DNA of 64,000 bases from Aliivibrio salmonicida LFI1238 (GTDB lineage: Bacteria > Pseudomonadota > Gammaproteobacteria > Enterobacterales > Vibrionaceae), in assembly GCF_000196495.1 (NCBI RefSeq), contig NC_011313.1, forward strand, positions 124,001 to 188,000. Direction: 5' to 3'. Of this stretch, positions 8,238-18,201 are shown piece by piece. Numbering within the stretch: the first letter of the stretch is position 1; each line of letters begins with the position of its first letter. The notes below the pieces were generated by a model. The model was not told where the DNA came from, made no database searches, and saw nothing but the letters and a program-made list of their open reading frames with translations. The position numbers and the translations under genes were made by a program.

Positions 8238-9705
8238 CAGGTTTTTGCCACGCTTTGATTAAACGGTTTGTGTCTTGGTGATGCGTAAAGTTTGCACCGC
8301 CCGCCCACCAGATCATTTTCAATTCAGGGTAGGTAAGTGTATGGCCGTTGTGCTGATATTCTGTGCCTGGTTTTTCTAAACATTCAACAATACGAGCAAC
8401 AGGGAAAGCAGTAACAGAACCTTGAACGGCCCAATCGTTACCACCGGCAGAGCTCCCACCTAACGATGGGGACATCGCAGGTAATACACCCGCATCACGC
8501 GTTGGGTTACCGCCATTTGAGTAATGGTATGAATAACCAAAGCCACCGCCCGGTAGACCAACTTGACCCAACATTGAAGCTAGAACTGTTAGCATCCAGT
8601 GACGTTGCTCACCGTGTTGTTGACGTTGCATACCCCAACCAGCCATTAGCATGGTGCGGTTTTCTTTGAAGATCTTAGCCAGTAGTTCCATTTGTTTTGC
8701 CGGAACACCACAGATCGCTTCTGCCCATTGTGGGGTTTTCTCAATGCCGTCTTCTTTACCCATTAAGTACGCTTCAAATTGATCAAAACCAACCGTGTAT
8801 TTAGCAAGGAATTCAGTATCGTGTTGTTCTGTTTTGATTAACTGGTAAGCAATACCCATCATCATCGCGACATCAGATTGCGGGTTAGGGGCAATCCATT
8901 GTGCTTTATCGCCAAAGAACTCAGCCGTTTCTGAACGCATTGGGTCAATAATAATGACTGTTTTTCCTGATTTTTTCAGTTGATGGAAGAACTCAAGTCC
9001 TTGCCCATCACTTGAAGACCACGCAATTTTTAATGTATTTAATGGGTTTAAACCCCATAGAACAACCACATCACTGCTTTCTAAAATAACAGGGTAAGTC
9101 GTTTGTTGTTCATACACTTCAATAGAACCAACCACGTGCGGCATAATTACTTGAGCAGCACCTGTTGAGTAATCACCTAAGTGTCCTGCATAACCACCAG
9201 ACATGCTCATGTAGCGTTGAAGTAAAGTCTGAGCTTTATGTAATACACCACTTGAGCGCCAACCATAAGAACCTGCGAAGATCGATTCTGGGCCATACGC
9301 GTTACGAATTCGTGTATGTTGCTCATGGATCAGTTGATACGCTTGTTCCCACGATACTTGAACAAATTCGTCACTGCCGCGAACCCCTTGAGGGTTACTT
9401 GGGTTTTCTAGATACCCTTTACGAACCATTGGGTATTTTACACGTGCTTTAGTATGAACCTGAGAAGGTCCTGTTTGTTGCAAGCTGTTTGGTACGGTTT
9501 GAGCTAACCCACTTTTTGTCGCGATAAGCTGACCATCTTTGACTTCACAAAGTAATGGTCCCATACGGCTTGAGGTTAGAATTAATGAATCTGTACGGCC
9601 AAGCGTAGAGGCATTCACAGATAACGGAGCGATAGACGTGATCGCTAATGCACCCGCTGATGCACCTGCGCCTTTTAAAAAGCCGCGACGAGAAATAGTA
9701 GTCAT
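8238..9705 (-). pseudogene. torA: Periplasmic TMAO reductase, 3'-truncated
   Basis: Molybdopterin-dependent terminal reductase of the TorA/TorZ/BisC group; it would reduce trimethylamine N-oxide in the periplasm with electrons from TorC. A Tat signal (ISRRGFLKG) is at residues 4-12 after the ATG at 9705. That start is placed there because GGGAG lies 5 bases upstream; an in-frame GTG at 9711 is less likely. The Mo-ligand serine region HLGDYSTGAAQ is present. About 490 of roughly 820 residues remain; the frame then enters the IS91 copy and stops at 8137. Without the C-terminal cofactor domain the product cannot work. Confidence 0.9.
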
Positions 9706-9715
9706 AGTCACTCCC

Positions 9716-10808
9716 TTATTGATGAGTTGCCACGTCTTTCGCGTGGTTTTGGAAGAATTTAGTCAAGATCTCAAGGTTAAGCTCTGAGATATCGGTGCGA
9801 GCGCCCATGCTTTTAGCGACAGGTCCCCAAGAATTCACAGTGAAGTGATTTGGTGGGATTTTGGCGTGACAGGTTGCACAATAGACGTTGTCTAGCTCTT
9901 CTGCGTAATCCCATAATGGTTGGTTTGAAGCTAAAACAGGTGCATCGATTGTGCCAGTTAGCTCAGCGGTGCGCCATTCGTTACCATAAGCATCTGTGTT
10001 CGCTTCACCTAATGTCAGTGCTTTGATGCCTGTATCAGTAAAGAGTAGCGATAATTGCACGTTGGCCTTCTCCCATGTAGATAACCGATTCTGCGCCTTT
10101 CATTTGGTAACCAGAAATAGTCACTGTACGTTTGCCTTCATCGTTACTAACCGTTGCTAGTTCAACCGTTGGGTTAATTGTCGCAAGATCGGCCATTTTA
10201 ATGCTTTTAATCGGGTAAACTTTTTCTGCATCCGCTTTGGTGTTTTTCGCCATGTCAAAAAGGTGGTCAAAAGCAGACGTATCTAATGTGGCTTGTGGTG
10301 CAAAGTGAGCAACGCCTTTATGACAATCAGTACAGGTTTGATTGTTTTCTCTTCCGTATGCGTGCATTTTTTGTGCACTAGCAGATTGGTCGTAAGTTTC
10401 CATTGCATCAAAGCTGTGACAAGAACGACAAGTAGCAGAATCGTTTTCGCGCATTTGTTCCCAGACGGTTTCTGCCATCGCTAAACGATGTTCTTCATAT
10501 TTCTCGTCAGTGTCTATTTTTCCAGTAACAAACTCGTGATAAATGTCTTTAGACGCACGAATTTTTGTAATTAGGTAATCAATAGGTTCTTCTGGAATAT
10601 GGCAATCGGCACATTCTGCACGGATGCCTTTTTGGTTACTGAAATGAACTGAACCTTGGTATTCATGCAACGGTTTTTCCATTGTATGACATGAAACACA
10701 GAATTCAGTGGTTGATGTCGCATGAAGCACGGCTTGCGTCCCCCCCAAAGTTATCCACCCGATGGCAATACCAACGGCAGCGATTAAAGCGATATAACGT
10801 TTTTTCAT
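9716..10808 (-). pseudogene. torC: Pentahaem c-type cytochrome, frameshifted
   Basis: NapC/NirT-type membrane-anchored cytochrome that passes quinol electrons to TorA. The first part (10808 down to 10035, 257 aa) has an N-terminal anchor and four haem sites: CVSCH at 37, CADCH at 66, CRSCH at 127 and CTDCH at 159. The second part, in another frame from about 10060 to 9716, has the fifth haem, CATCH, and the TorC C-terminal domain. The frames change near 10040-10060 (after GEGQRA). A sequencing error would give the same picture, but the neighbouring torA is also broken. Order torC-torA fits a tor operon. Confidence 0.82.
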
Positions 10809-10858
10809 AATATGATCCTTGATATAGCCATATTCTTTGTATGGTCAATCGCAAATCC

Positions 10859-10896
10859 TACCACTTTTGTATTATTTTTCTATGAAATAAGTGGTA
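10859..10896. promoter_or_regulatory. Inverted repeat upstream of torC
   Basis: TACCACTT (10859-10866) and AAGTGGTA (10889-10896) are perfect 8-bp arms, 22 bases apart, about 50 bases before the torC start. They could bind a tor regulator. No family-specific consensus is claimed. Confidence 0.3.
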
Positions 10897-11078
10897 TTTA
10901 TGTCAATAAATTTAATTTTACCCTCTAAATTGACATTTCTGTTAATAAGGTTTCATCTTAAGACGTTTTTTGATGTTAGTTTCTTCTTTATTTGTTGTTG
11001 GGTTACTTTTTTTGTTGCACCCTATTTTTTTGATTTACAAAACTTTACGAATGCAAAGAATGTAAATTTAATACAAAT

Positions 11079-11099
11079 AAAAACGATTATCATTTATAT
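11079..11099 (+). promoter_or_regulatory. Fur box upstream of the TonB-dependent receptor
   Basis: AAACGATTATCATTTATAT resembles the Fur 19-mer (GATAATGATAATCATTATC) around its GAT-ATCATT core. It is nearly identical to the site at 51156-51174 in front of the FhuC-like gene, which supports a real iron operator. It lies about 60 bases before the receptor start. Confidence 0.6.
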
Positions 11100-11156
11100 T
11101 CCATCTCAGAATTTAATCACCCGTTTTATTAATGAAAGATTTGGAGATAATGGAAT

Positions 11157-13238
11157 ATGTTTTCTAAAAGTCAGTTGGCTCTTGTTATTGGCGCCGTTTT
11201 ATCTATCCCTTTTGCTTACGCTGAAACAGATGCATCAACTACTGATGAGCACATGGTCGTTACTGGTCGTGATTACGGTTATAAAGCAGACACAAACTCA
11301 ACGTCAATGCGTATGGAAGCAACGCAACTAGAAACTCCTGGGCAAGTAACGGTTATTGATGAGCAAATCATTGATGAGCAACGTGCGAGTACACTAGGTG
11401 AAGTGCTGAAGAATGATTCAAGTATTTCTGAAGGCTCTAAATCAACGAACCGTGAGCGTTTTTACTTGCGTGGTTTTAAATTAAGCAGCAGTTCAAGTTT
11501 CTTACGTGATGGTGTTCAACACTGGTCTCATTATCGTCAACCAATTGAGTTATTAGAACGTGTAGAAGTAATGAAAGGCCCTGCAGGTTTACTTTACGGT
11601 AAGTCCACGCCTGGTGGCTTAGTGAACATGATTTCTAAAAAACCGACTTATGAAACACAAGTAACCATCAGTCAAGATATCGGTTCAAATAATTATACTC
11701 GTTCAATTGCTGACGTAAGTGGTTCATTGAATGAGGACCAAACATTACGTGCTCGCGTGATTTTATCTCAAGAAAATCAAGATTCTTGGCGTACACGTTT
11801 TGATGGCACTGCTGTTGAAACTGATCGTACTGTTGGTGGTCTTTTTGTTGATTATGATATTAACGAAGACATCATGCTTTCTGCTCATTACGATAGAACA
11901 AATGAAATCGGTGATTTGGATAATGGTTCAAAGGTTGATACAACAACCGGTGAAGTCATTGACCCAAATACGGTTAAAGACCAAAACTGGGCGAAGACAG
12001 ACAATGATGTGGCTAATTACGGTGTAGGCTTAACTGCAAACTTGACGGATTCATGGTCTGTTAAAACGGGTATTAGCCGTCAGTATTATGAGCGTCAGCG
12101 TACTGAATCGGATATTAATAAAGATGGTAGTAGCTACAAATCATCAGATCGTCATGATGAATGGACATTTGATACTGCTTATGTTGATTTCATGGGTGAT
12201 GTTGATGCCTTAGGCGTTAACCACCGTTTATTAGTGGGTGGTAATGGCCTGAATTATGATTATAAGCGTCAATACGATAGCTCTAAATCATGCATAACAA
12301 GCACTGATACGTGCAGTGACGGTTTTAATCGCCCTAGTGATTTAAATTCAAGTAATGATACGGTTGGGCCCCACTCTAAGAGCCAACATTACGGTATTTA
12401 CCTTCAAGATTTAGTGACATTTAATGACTCTTGGCAGTTACTTGCTGGCGCACGTTTTGCTGTAGATAAAACAGAAGACAGCAAAGGAAAAAAAGAAGAT
12501 TACACTAACATTCTTTCTAAGCTTGGTGTTATTTATCATCCTGCTGAAAATGGTTCTATTTATGCCGTATATTCTGAAAGTTTTGAACCAGTAGCAACGA
12601 TAAATGATGCTGATGATGTGAATGATGGTCAAAAACAAGATCCAATGAAAGGAAACTTATACGAGTTAGGATCTAAGTGGGAACTATTAGATAACAGCTT
12701 GTATGTGTCTGGTGCTTTATTCCAAATTGTACAGTCAAACATGCAAGTGTCTGAAGATATTAACGGTGGTTCAAATACACGTACTTCACAGGTCGGTGAG
12801 CAAGTTCATACTGGTATTGAATTAGCGGCGACGGGTTACCTGACAGAAGCGTTCTCATTAAGCGCATCAACGACATTTCTTGATGCTAAATATGAAAATG
12901 ATCCAGCGTTAGAAGGTAAAACACCTGCGGATGTACCTGAATTTAGCGCAAGTATTTGGTCTCAGTACGATTTCAATAACGGCACAGGTATTAACCTTGG
13001 TGTTTATCACGTAGGCGAGCGTTATGGTGATTCTAAAAACGAATTCAAAAAAGACGCTTATACACGAGTAGATATGGGTATCTCACATACCTTAAAGTAC
13101 GACGACAGTTTAGATTTTGTCGCTCGATTTAATGTAGAAAACCTATTAGATACTGATTATTTAGCTGGTGGTAGTGCAAGTGATGTGGTTGTTGGTGAAG
13201 GCCGAAACTACATGGCGACACTGCAAGTTAAATACTAA
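11157..13238 (+). CDS. TonB-dependent siderophore receptor
   Basis: Outer-membrane gated channel for a ferric siderophore or other metal chelate, 693 aa. Signal peptide 1-22 ends AYA. A TonB box-like MVVTG is at 33-37. The plug domain follows (about 50-160; LRGF, EVMKGPAGLLYGKSTPGG), then a 22-strand barrel ending in an aromatic residue (LQVKY). The GLLYG-PGG plug signature is typical of the FhuA/FhuE-type siderophore receptor group. GGAG lies 11 bases before the ATG. It sits directly upstream of a TonB2 operon, which may be dedicated to it. The ligand cannot be read from sequence. Confidence 0.9.
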   Translation: MFSKSQLALVIGAVLSIPFAYAETDASTTDEHMVVTGRDYGYKADTNSTSMRMEATQLETPGQVTVIDEQIIDEQRASTLGEVLKNDSSISEGSKSTNRERFYLRGFKLSSSSSFLRDGVQHWSHYRQPIELLERVEVMKGPAGLLYGKSTPGGLVNMISKKPTYETQVTISQDIGSNNYTRSIADVSGSLNEDQTLRARVILSQENQDSWRTRFDGTAVETDRTVGGLFVDYDINEDIMLSAHYDRTNEIGDLDNGSKVDTTTGEVIDPNTVKDQNWAKTDNDVANYGVGLTANLTDSWSVKTGISRQYYERQRTESDINKDGSSYKSSDRHDEWTFDTAYVDFMGDVDALGVNHRLLVGGNGLNYDYKRQYDSSKSCITSTDTCSDGFNRPSDLNSSNDTVGPHSKSQHYGIYLQDLVTFNDSWQLLAGARFAVDKTEDSKGKKEDYTNILSKLGVIYHPAENGSIYAVYSESFEPVATINDADDVNDGQKQDPMKGNLYELGSKWELLDNSLYVSGALFQIVQSNMQVSEDINGGSNTRTSQVGEQVHTGIELAATGYLTEAFSLSASTTFLDAKYENDPALEGKTPADVPEFSASIWSQYDFNNGTGINLGVYHVGERYGDSKNEFKKDAYTRVDMGISHTLKYDDSLDFVARFNVENLLDTDYLAGGSASDVVVGEGRNYMATLQVKY

Positions 13239-13255
13239 GTTAGCGTAGCAAATAT

Positions 13256-13278
13256 AAGGGAGAATTCGGTCTCCCTTT
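13256..13278 (+). terminator. Hairpin after the receptor gene
   Basis: A perfect 8-bp stem, AAGGGAGA / TCTCCCTT, with an ATTCGG loop and only a short T tract. It may partly terminate or stabilise the receptor mRNA and so set receptor output above that of the TonB2 genes. Confidence 0.5.
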
Positions 13279-13338
13279 AATGCGTTTATTTGAATGTGAA
13301 TTTTATCCTTTAAACATGATAATTAAGAAATCGACAAT

Positions 13339-14106
13339 ATGAATATTTTAAAAACCAGCATTGGTATCGCCCTAGCTACCATGATCACAACCGCTCAAGC
13401 CTCTACGCTTGATCAAGCATTATCTATCGAAAATAAATCGAATGCAGCCTCTGCTGTGAGCCAAACAAAAATAGATAAGAGTGCTGAAGTGACATTAACG
13501 TATAAAGCTGAAATTGAGCAGCTACAAGAAGAAGTCAAAAATCTTGCCGTTTATCGTGATCATTTGACTGGTTTAGTCGATAGCCAACAACAAGAAATGA
13601 CGAACTTAAATAATCAAATCGAGACTATTAAAGACACCAGACAAGGCGTAGTGCCATTGATGTATAAGATGCTGTCAGGTCTTACGGTATTAGTTGAACA
13701 AGATAAACCAATCAAGATTGCAGAACGTCAGCAACGCATCGAAAAACTTGATCACATGATGACAAGAGCGGATGTGAGCGATGCAGAAAAATACCGCCGT
13801 ATTCTGGAAGCGTATCAAATCGAAATGGATTACGGCTCAAAACTGGGGTCATACCAAACTCAAATTATGGTTGGAAATGACGAAGTGATCGATGCGGATA
13901 TGCTGCATTTAGGTCGTGTTTCTTTGCTTGCTCGTCGTTTGGATTCTTCACAATACTGGAGCTGGAATACCTACCGTAATCAGTGGACATTATTGGATTC
14001 ATCATTTAATGACGACTTAGCAAAAGCGTATTCTGTCGCTTACAAACAAGTGGCACCGAGCTTATTGACTCTACCCGTTTCTTTATCACTGAAAGAGGTG
14101 AAATAA
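13339..14106 (+). CDS. DUF3450 periplasmic coiled-coil protein
   Basis: A 255-aa exported protein. The signal peptide (1-21) ends TAQA and a long coiled coil covers about 48-95 (EIEQLQEEVKNLA and following). The rest is mixed alpha/beta, rich in charged residues. DUF3450 proteins are encoded just before TtpC in Vibrio TonB2 operons. The role is unproven; bridging the inner-membrane complex and the outer membrane is a reasonable inference. The stop codon is one base before the ttpC start, so the genes are translationally coupled. Confidence 0.82.
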   Translation: MNILKTSIGIALATMITTAQASTLDQALSIENKSNAASAVSQTKIDKSAEVTLTYKAEIEQLQEEVKNLAVYRDHLTGLVDSQQQEMTNLNNQIETIKDTRQGVVPLMYKMLSGLTVLVEQDKPIKIAERQQRIEKLDHMMTRADVSDAEKYRRILEAYQIEMDYGSKLGSYQTQIMVGNDEVIDADMLHLGRVSLLARRLDSSQYWSWNTYRNQWTLLDSSFNDDLAKAYSVAYKQVAPSLLTLPVSLSLKEVK

Positions 14107-14107
14107 T

Positions 14108-15463
14108 ATGTCAATCAAACCACTTATTTTAGCGATGTCTTTATTCGGTTTTTCCCTAAACACGTTAGCGGCAAGTAGTGAATTAGTTCAAGAAACAAAG
14201 CAAGCAAGCCATGTTCAAAAACAACACAATGCCGAACGTGAAGCTGACTTTATGCTGACAGAGAAAGAATTTAAAGCACAAAAGAACGCCTTGATTGCTG
14301 AGCGTAAAAAACTGCAAAAAGAGAGCGATGAACTGAGTTCTTTATTCAGTAGTAATGAGCAATCACTTGCCACGATAGAGCAGCAACTACATTTAGAAAC
14401 AGGCAGTTTAGGTGAGCTGTTTGGTGTGGTAAGACAAACGGCAAAAGATCTTAATTCTGAATTAAAAAACTCAGTGACTGGTTCAATTGATGCTAATAAT
14501 GCACAAGTGATTAATGACATTGTAGAGGCTAAATCATTGCCATCAATGACTCAGTTAACAGGGTTATGGCAAACCATGGTTCAACAAGTGCAAGCGAGTT
14601 CAGAATCGGCGTTAATGCCGGTGACGGTAATCAATGGGGCAGGGCACCGCTCTGAAATCAATGCTTACCGTTTAGGCAATATGGCGCTTGTTGGTGATGA
14701 AGGCTTCCTACGTTGGGATAATAAAAAGAGCGTAGCAACGTATTATTCACAACAGCCAGACCTTGCGCCATCAGTCGCTACATTATCTGATATGCAACAG
14801 CAGCAAGTAATGATGATGGCAGTGGATCCATCGCGTGGCATCATGCTAGAGCAACTTGCAAATTCGCCAACGCTAAAAGATCGCCTTCAAGCGGGTGGTG
14901 TGGTTGGACAAATCATTATCGCTCTATTGGCAATTGGCCTGCTTATTTCGTTATTTAATGGTGCGAGATTGTTGGTTATTCGTCAGCAGATCCGCACTCA
15001 ATTAAAAGATCCTGCACACATCGGTAATAATCCTCTTGGTCGTGTTTTATCAGTTTATGATGCAGAAAAAACTCGTTCGGTAGAGGCATTAGAACTTCGC
15101 TTATTAGAAACAATTGTTGATGAGCAGCAAGGCTTAGAAAAAGGCCTATCAATGCTTAAGCTTCTCGCTGCATTAGCACCTATGTTAGGTCTGTTAGGTA
15201 CGGTTACTGGCATGATCGAAACGTTCCAAGTGATCACGCAATTTGGTAATGGCGATCCTAAAGTGATGGCGGGTGGTATTTCTATGGCATTGGTAACAAC
15301 CGTATTGGGCTTAGTTGCAGCGATGCCCCTGTTATTAACTCACAATATTTTAAGCTCTCAAGCAGAAAGCATTCGCACTATCCTTGAAAAGCAAGGCTTG
15401 AGTTTGGTGGCAGAGCAAGCAGAAAAAGAAACCAATAATACACCAGTAGGAATGGCAGCGTAA
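14108..15463 (+). CDS. ttpC: TonB2-system accessory protein TtpC
   Basis: A 451-aa MotA/TolQ/ExbB-type proton-channel protein with a long periplasmic N-terminal extension. Signal peptide is at 1-21, coiled coil about 35-110, first TM near 262-285. The channel-forming TM pair is near 345-415 with LAPMLGLLGTVTGMIETF. In Vibrio, TtpC joins ExbB2-ExbD2-TonB2 and is required for uptake through this system (family knowledge). It overlaps exbB2 by one base (TAATG). Confidence 0.92.
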   Translation: MSIKPLILAMSLFGFSLNTLAASSELVQETKQASHVQKQHNAEREADFMLTEKEFKAQKNALIAERKKLQKESDELSSLFSSNEQSLATIEQQLHLETGSLGELFGVVRQTAKDLNSELKNSVTGSIDANNAQVINDIVEAKSLPSMTQLTGLWQTMVQQVQASSESALMPVTVINGAGHRSEINAYRLGNMALVGDEGFLRWDNKKSVATYYSQQPDLAPSVATLSDMQQQQVMMMAVDPSRGIMLEQLANSPTLKDRLQAGGVVGQIIIALLAIGLLISLFNGARLLVIRQQIRTQLKDPAHIGNNPLGRVLSVYDAEKTRSVEALELRLLETIVDEQQGLEKGLSMLKLLAALAPMLGLLGTVTGMIETFQVITQFGNGDPKVMAGGISMALVTTVLGLVAAMPLLLTHNILSSQAESIRTILEKQGLSLVAEQAEKETNNTPVGMAA

Positions 15464-15972
15464 TGACGGCTTTTCTCTCTCATTTTATGGCACAAGGCGG
15501 CCCCATTTTATGGTGGTTGGGCGCAGTTGTTGCGGTATGTTGGTTATTGGTGGTTGAGCGTGTGTTTTTCTTATTATTCACTTTTCCTGCACAACGAAAA
15601 GTATGGTTAGATAAATGGCAACAGCGAGACGATCATGATTCGTGGTATGCGAAAACGATCCGTGATGGTTGGGTAAGCGAAGCTCATCTTCAATTAAATC
15701 AATATCTGAATTTTATCAAAGTTCTTGTGGCAATTTGCCCAATGCTCGGTTTGCTAGGCACAGTAACAGGCATGATCTCTGTGTTTGATGTAATGGCAAA
15801 TCAAGGCAGCAGTCAACCTAAATTGATGGCGTCTGGTATTTCATTAGCCACATTGCCTACGATGGCTGGAATGGTAGCAGCATTAGCAGGAATGTTTGTT
15901 CATGCTCGTTTAGCCAAAGTCTGCCGCCGTAAAGAACATCATTTAGAAAAAGCATTAAGGAGTCAGTCATGA
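15463..15972 (+). CDS. exbB2: Biopolymer transport protein ExbB2
   Basis: A 169-aa inner-membrane channel subunit with three TM helices (about 13-37, 82-108, 125-150). It has the MotA/TolQ/ExbB signature CPMLGLLGTVTGMISVF. With ExbD2 it uses the proton gradient to energise TonB2. It is short, as ExbB2 proteins are. ATGA overlap with exbD2. Confidence 0.92.
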   Translation: MTAFLSHFMAQGGPILWWLGAVVAVCWLLVVERVFFLLFTFPAQRKVWLDKWQQRDDHDSWYAKTIRDGWVSEAHLQLNQYLNFIKVLVAICPMLGLLGTVTGMISVFDVMANQGSSQPKLMASGISLATLPTMAGMVAALAGMFVHARLAKVCRRKEHHLEKALRSQS

Positions 15973-16373
15973 GACTTGGCCGTCGTTCTTCAAATCAAGA
16001 AGAAGCACAGATCGATTTAACATCAATGCTCGATATCGTATTTATCATGCTGATATTTTTTATTGTGACTAGCTCATTTGTGCGTGAATCAGGGGTAGAA
16101 GTGAATCGCCCTCAAGCAAGCAATGTATCGAGTCAAAAAGACGCGGGTATCTTTGTTGCTATTACGGCTTCAAACGATATTTTCATTGATAAACGCATGG
16201 TGGACGCCGAGCGAGTTCAAGCCATATTAGAGCATTTATTATTAGAACAACCTGATGCGTCGCTCGTCATTCAAGCTGATGAACATGCGTATAACGGCAC
16301 GGTTGTGAAAGTGATGGATGCGGCAAAAGGGGCTGGTGTTAAAGGCATCGCATTGGCTGCGGAGAAAAACTAA
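15969..16373 (+). CDS. exbD2: Biopolymer transport protein ExbD2
   Basis: A 134-aa inner-membrane protein with a single N-terminal TM (about 21-40) carrying the essential protonatable Asp22 in TSMLDIVFIML, then a periplasmic domain. It is the partner of ExbB2. The stop overlaps the tonB2 start (TAATG). Confidence 0.92.
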   Translation: MRLGRRSSNQEEAQIDLTSMLDIVFIMLIFFIVTSSFVRESGVEVNRPQASNVSSQKDAGIFVAITASNDIFIDKRMVDAERVQAILEHLLLEQPDASLVIQADEHAYNGTVVKVMDAAKGAGVKGIALAAEKN

Positions 16374-16993
16374 TGTGGCGATTATTGTTGGCAGTGCCTA
16401 TTGCGCTTTCTATGACGGTAGGGCTATTCACGTTTATGGCATGGATGGTAGACAACGGTCATAACGGCAAACCAGAAAGTGGTGAGACGATTCGCTTTGA
16501 CATGGTGATGGTAGAGCAAGAACAAGATGTTCAGCGCCGTCAACGTCGAGTGCCTGAAAAACCAGAAACACCAGAGCCGCCACCAGAGGCAAAACCAATG
16601 GCGTCTCAAACACAAACGTCGATGGCAACGCCGCAAAGTAATATGCCGCTAATCGGTCTTGATTCAAGTATTTCAGGCTTAGCGATAAATGCACCGAGTT
16701 TCACCGATTTTACAGGTAACCAACAAGCGATGCCGTTGTATCGTGTTGAGCCTCGTTATCCTTCAAAAGCGATGAAAAGAGGTGCTGAGGGGTTTGTTGT
16801 TATGTCATTTACCATTGATGAGCAAGGTCGCCCAACCAATGTAAAAGTGACGGATGCAAAACCACGCCGAATGTTTGAAAGAGAAGCGTTAAAAGCGCTG
16901 GAAAAATGGAAATATCAGCCAAAAGTGGTCGATGGGAAAGCCATTGCTCAAGTTGGACAAACGGTGAAATTGGAGTTTACGTTAGCAAAATGA
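16373..16993 (+). CDS. tonB2: Energy transducer TonB2
   Basis: A 206-aa protein with an N-terminal TM anchor (about 3-22), a short Pro/Glu linker (PEKPETPEPPPEAKP, about 59-73) and a C-terminal TonB domain with RVEPRYPSKAMKRG and LEKWKYQPKVVDG. The linker is much shorter than in E. coli TonB, as is usual for TonB2; TtpC is thought to compensate. The stop overlaps the TPR gene start (ATGA). Confidence 0.92.
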   Translation: MWRLLLAVPIALSMTVGLFTFMAWMVDNGHNGKPESGETIRFDMVMVEQEQDVQRRQRRVPEKPETPEPPPEAKPMASQTQTSMATPQSNMPLIGLDSSISGLAINAPSFTDFTGNQQAMPLYRVEPRYPSKAMKRGAEGFVVMSFTIDEQGRPTNVKVTDAKPRRMFEREALKALEKWKYQPKVVDGKAIAQVGQTVKLEFTLAK

Positions 16994-18192
16994 TGAAATT
17001 AAAATTACATTCTTCTGTTCTTATTCTTAGCTTCGCTTTATTTTTTTCTGGGGCAGTGCAAGCTCAGCAACTTAGTCAATACAATGCGGGTAAAGTGCAG
17101 CGAGCGTTGCAATTACAACAGCAAGAAAAAATGCCCGAGGCAATTGCTGTTTTGGCCGAATTAACCCCTTCTCAGGATTATGATAAAGCCTATATTCAAC
17201 GTATGTTGGGTGTGTTTCATTGGCAGGCCGGGAGTAGTAAGTCGGCCGTTAAATATCTCACTAAAGCGGTAAATAGCCAGCAATTAGCCGATGAGCAAGC
17301 ATGGATAACGCAACGTATGCTTGCCGATTTATTATTAACAGAGCAGCGCTTTAGTGATGCGTTACCGCATTATTATCAACTAGCGAACTCAGTGCCTGAA
17401 AAACAAAAAATAGGCGATTTATGGTTCCGTATTTCTCAAACCCATTACCAGTTGGCGCAATGGGGAAAGGTACTTTCTGCATTAAATAAGCATGAACGTG
17501 TTGCGATATATAAGAAACAAAGTGAAAGAAGCCAATCGCTAGTGCTGAAGTTAGGGGCACAACTACAATTAAAACAATGGAAATCGGCGATCCCTACCTT
17601 GAACCGTTTAATTGTACTTGAACCAAATAAAGCGACATGGTGGCAGCAGTTAACGAGTATTCAGCTTCGTTTGAATCAACCTAAAAATGCGTTAGATACT
17701 CTTATTCTTGCAGAGCGACAAGGAATTGAATTGAGTCAATCAGAGTTGAAATTGTTGGCTCAACTTTATGCTCAGCGCGGTATCCCAGAGAAAGCCGCAG
17801 AAGTATTAAGTCAGTTAGATGAAGCGCAAAGTGATATTGATTTACTGACAATGCAGGCAAGTTATTGGCAAGCAGCAAAAGAGTGGGATAAAGCCACTGT
17901 CACTTGGTCAAAGGCTGCAACGCTAGATTCACGTTATTATTGGCAAGTGGCCCAATTGCAGATCCAAGAGGGTCATCATCAACAAGGCTTGAAGACTTTA
18001 GATAAGGTTAAAGATTACAAAAAGACAGATGATATTGCATTAGCTAAAGTGAGAGCCTATTACAAGCTAAACCAAATAGATTCAGCCTTACTTTATGCGA
18101 AAAGAGCCAATGATTTTACGCCATCAAATGAAGCGAAAGGGTGGATAAAGTATTTGTCTCAATTGAGAAAAACAGCCAATACTTCAGCGTAA
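16990..18192 (+). CDS. Exported TPR protein of the TonB2 operon
   Basis: A 400-aa periplasmic or envelope protein. The signal peptide is about 1-25, ending AVQA, and tetratricopeptide-like repeats fill the rest (for example NAGKVQRALQLQQQEKMPEA and KPAALAYYKL-type helices). I place the start at the ATG overlapping the tonB2 stop, giving a proper signal peptide; the longer frame from 16906 would lie inside tonB2. It is the last gene of the TonB2 operon in vibrios and probably a scaffold. An IS91 copy lies 9 bases after its stop. Confidence 0.85.
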   Translation: MMKLKLHSSVLILSFALFFSGAVQAQQLSQYNAGKVQRALQLQQQEKMPEAIAVLAELTPSQDYDKAYIQRMLGVFHWQAGSSKSAVKYLTKAVNSQQLADEQAWITQRMLADLLLTEQRFSDALPHYYQLANSVPEKQKIGDLWFRISQTHYQLAQWGKVLSALNKHERVAIYKKQSERSQSLVLKLGAQLQLKQWKSAIPTLNRLIVLEPNKATWWQQLTSIQLRLNQPKNALDTLILAERQGIELSQSELKLLAQLYAQRGIPEKAAEVLSQLDEAQSDIDLLTMQASYWQAAKEWDKATVTWSKAATLDSRYYWQVAQLQIQEGHHQQGLKTLDKVKDYKKTDDIALAKVRAYYKLNQIDSALLYAKRANDFTPSNEAKGWIKYLSQLRKTANTSA

Positions 18193-18201
18193 ACTCCATT
18201 T

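Noticed and set aside
10891..11331. Plus-strand open frame upstream of the TonB receptor
   Set aside because: It overlaps the Fur box and the receptor start in another frame; composition is that of AT-rich intergenic DNA.
16424..16694. Minus-strand frames opposite tonB2
   Set aside because: They are antisense to the Pro-rich linker, whose codons create long open frames on the other strand.
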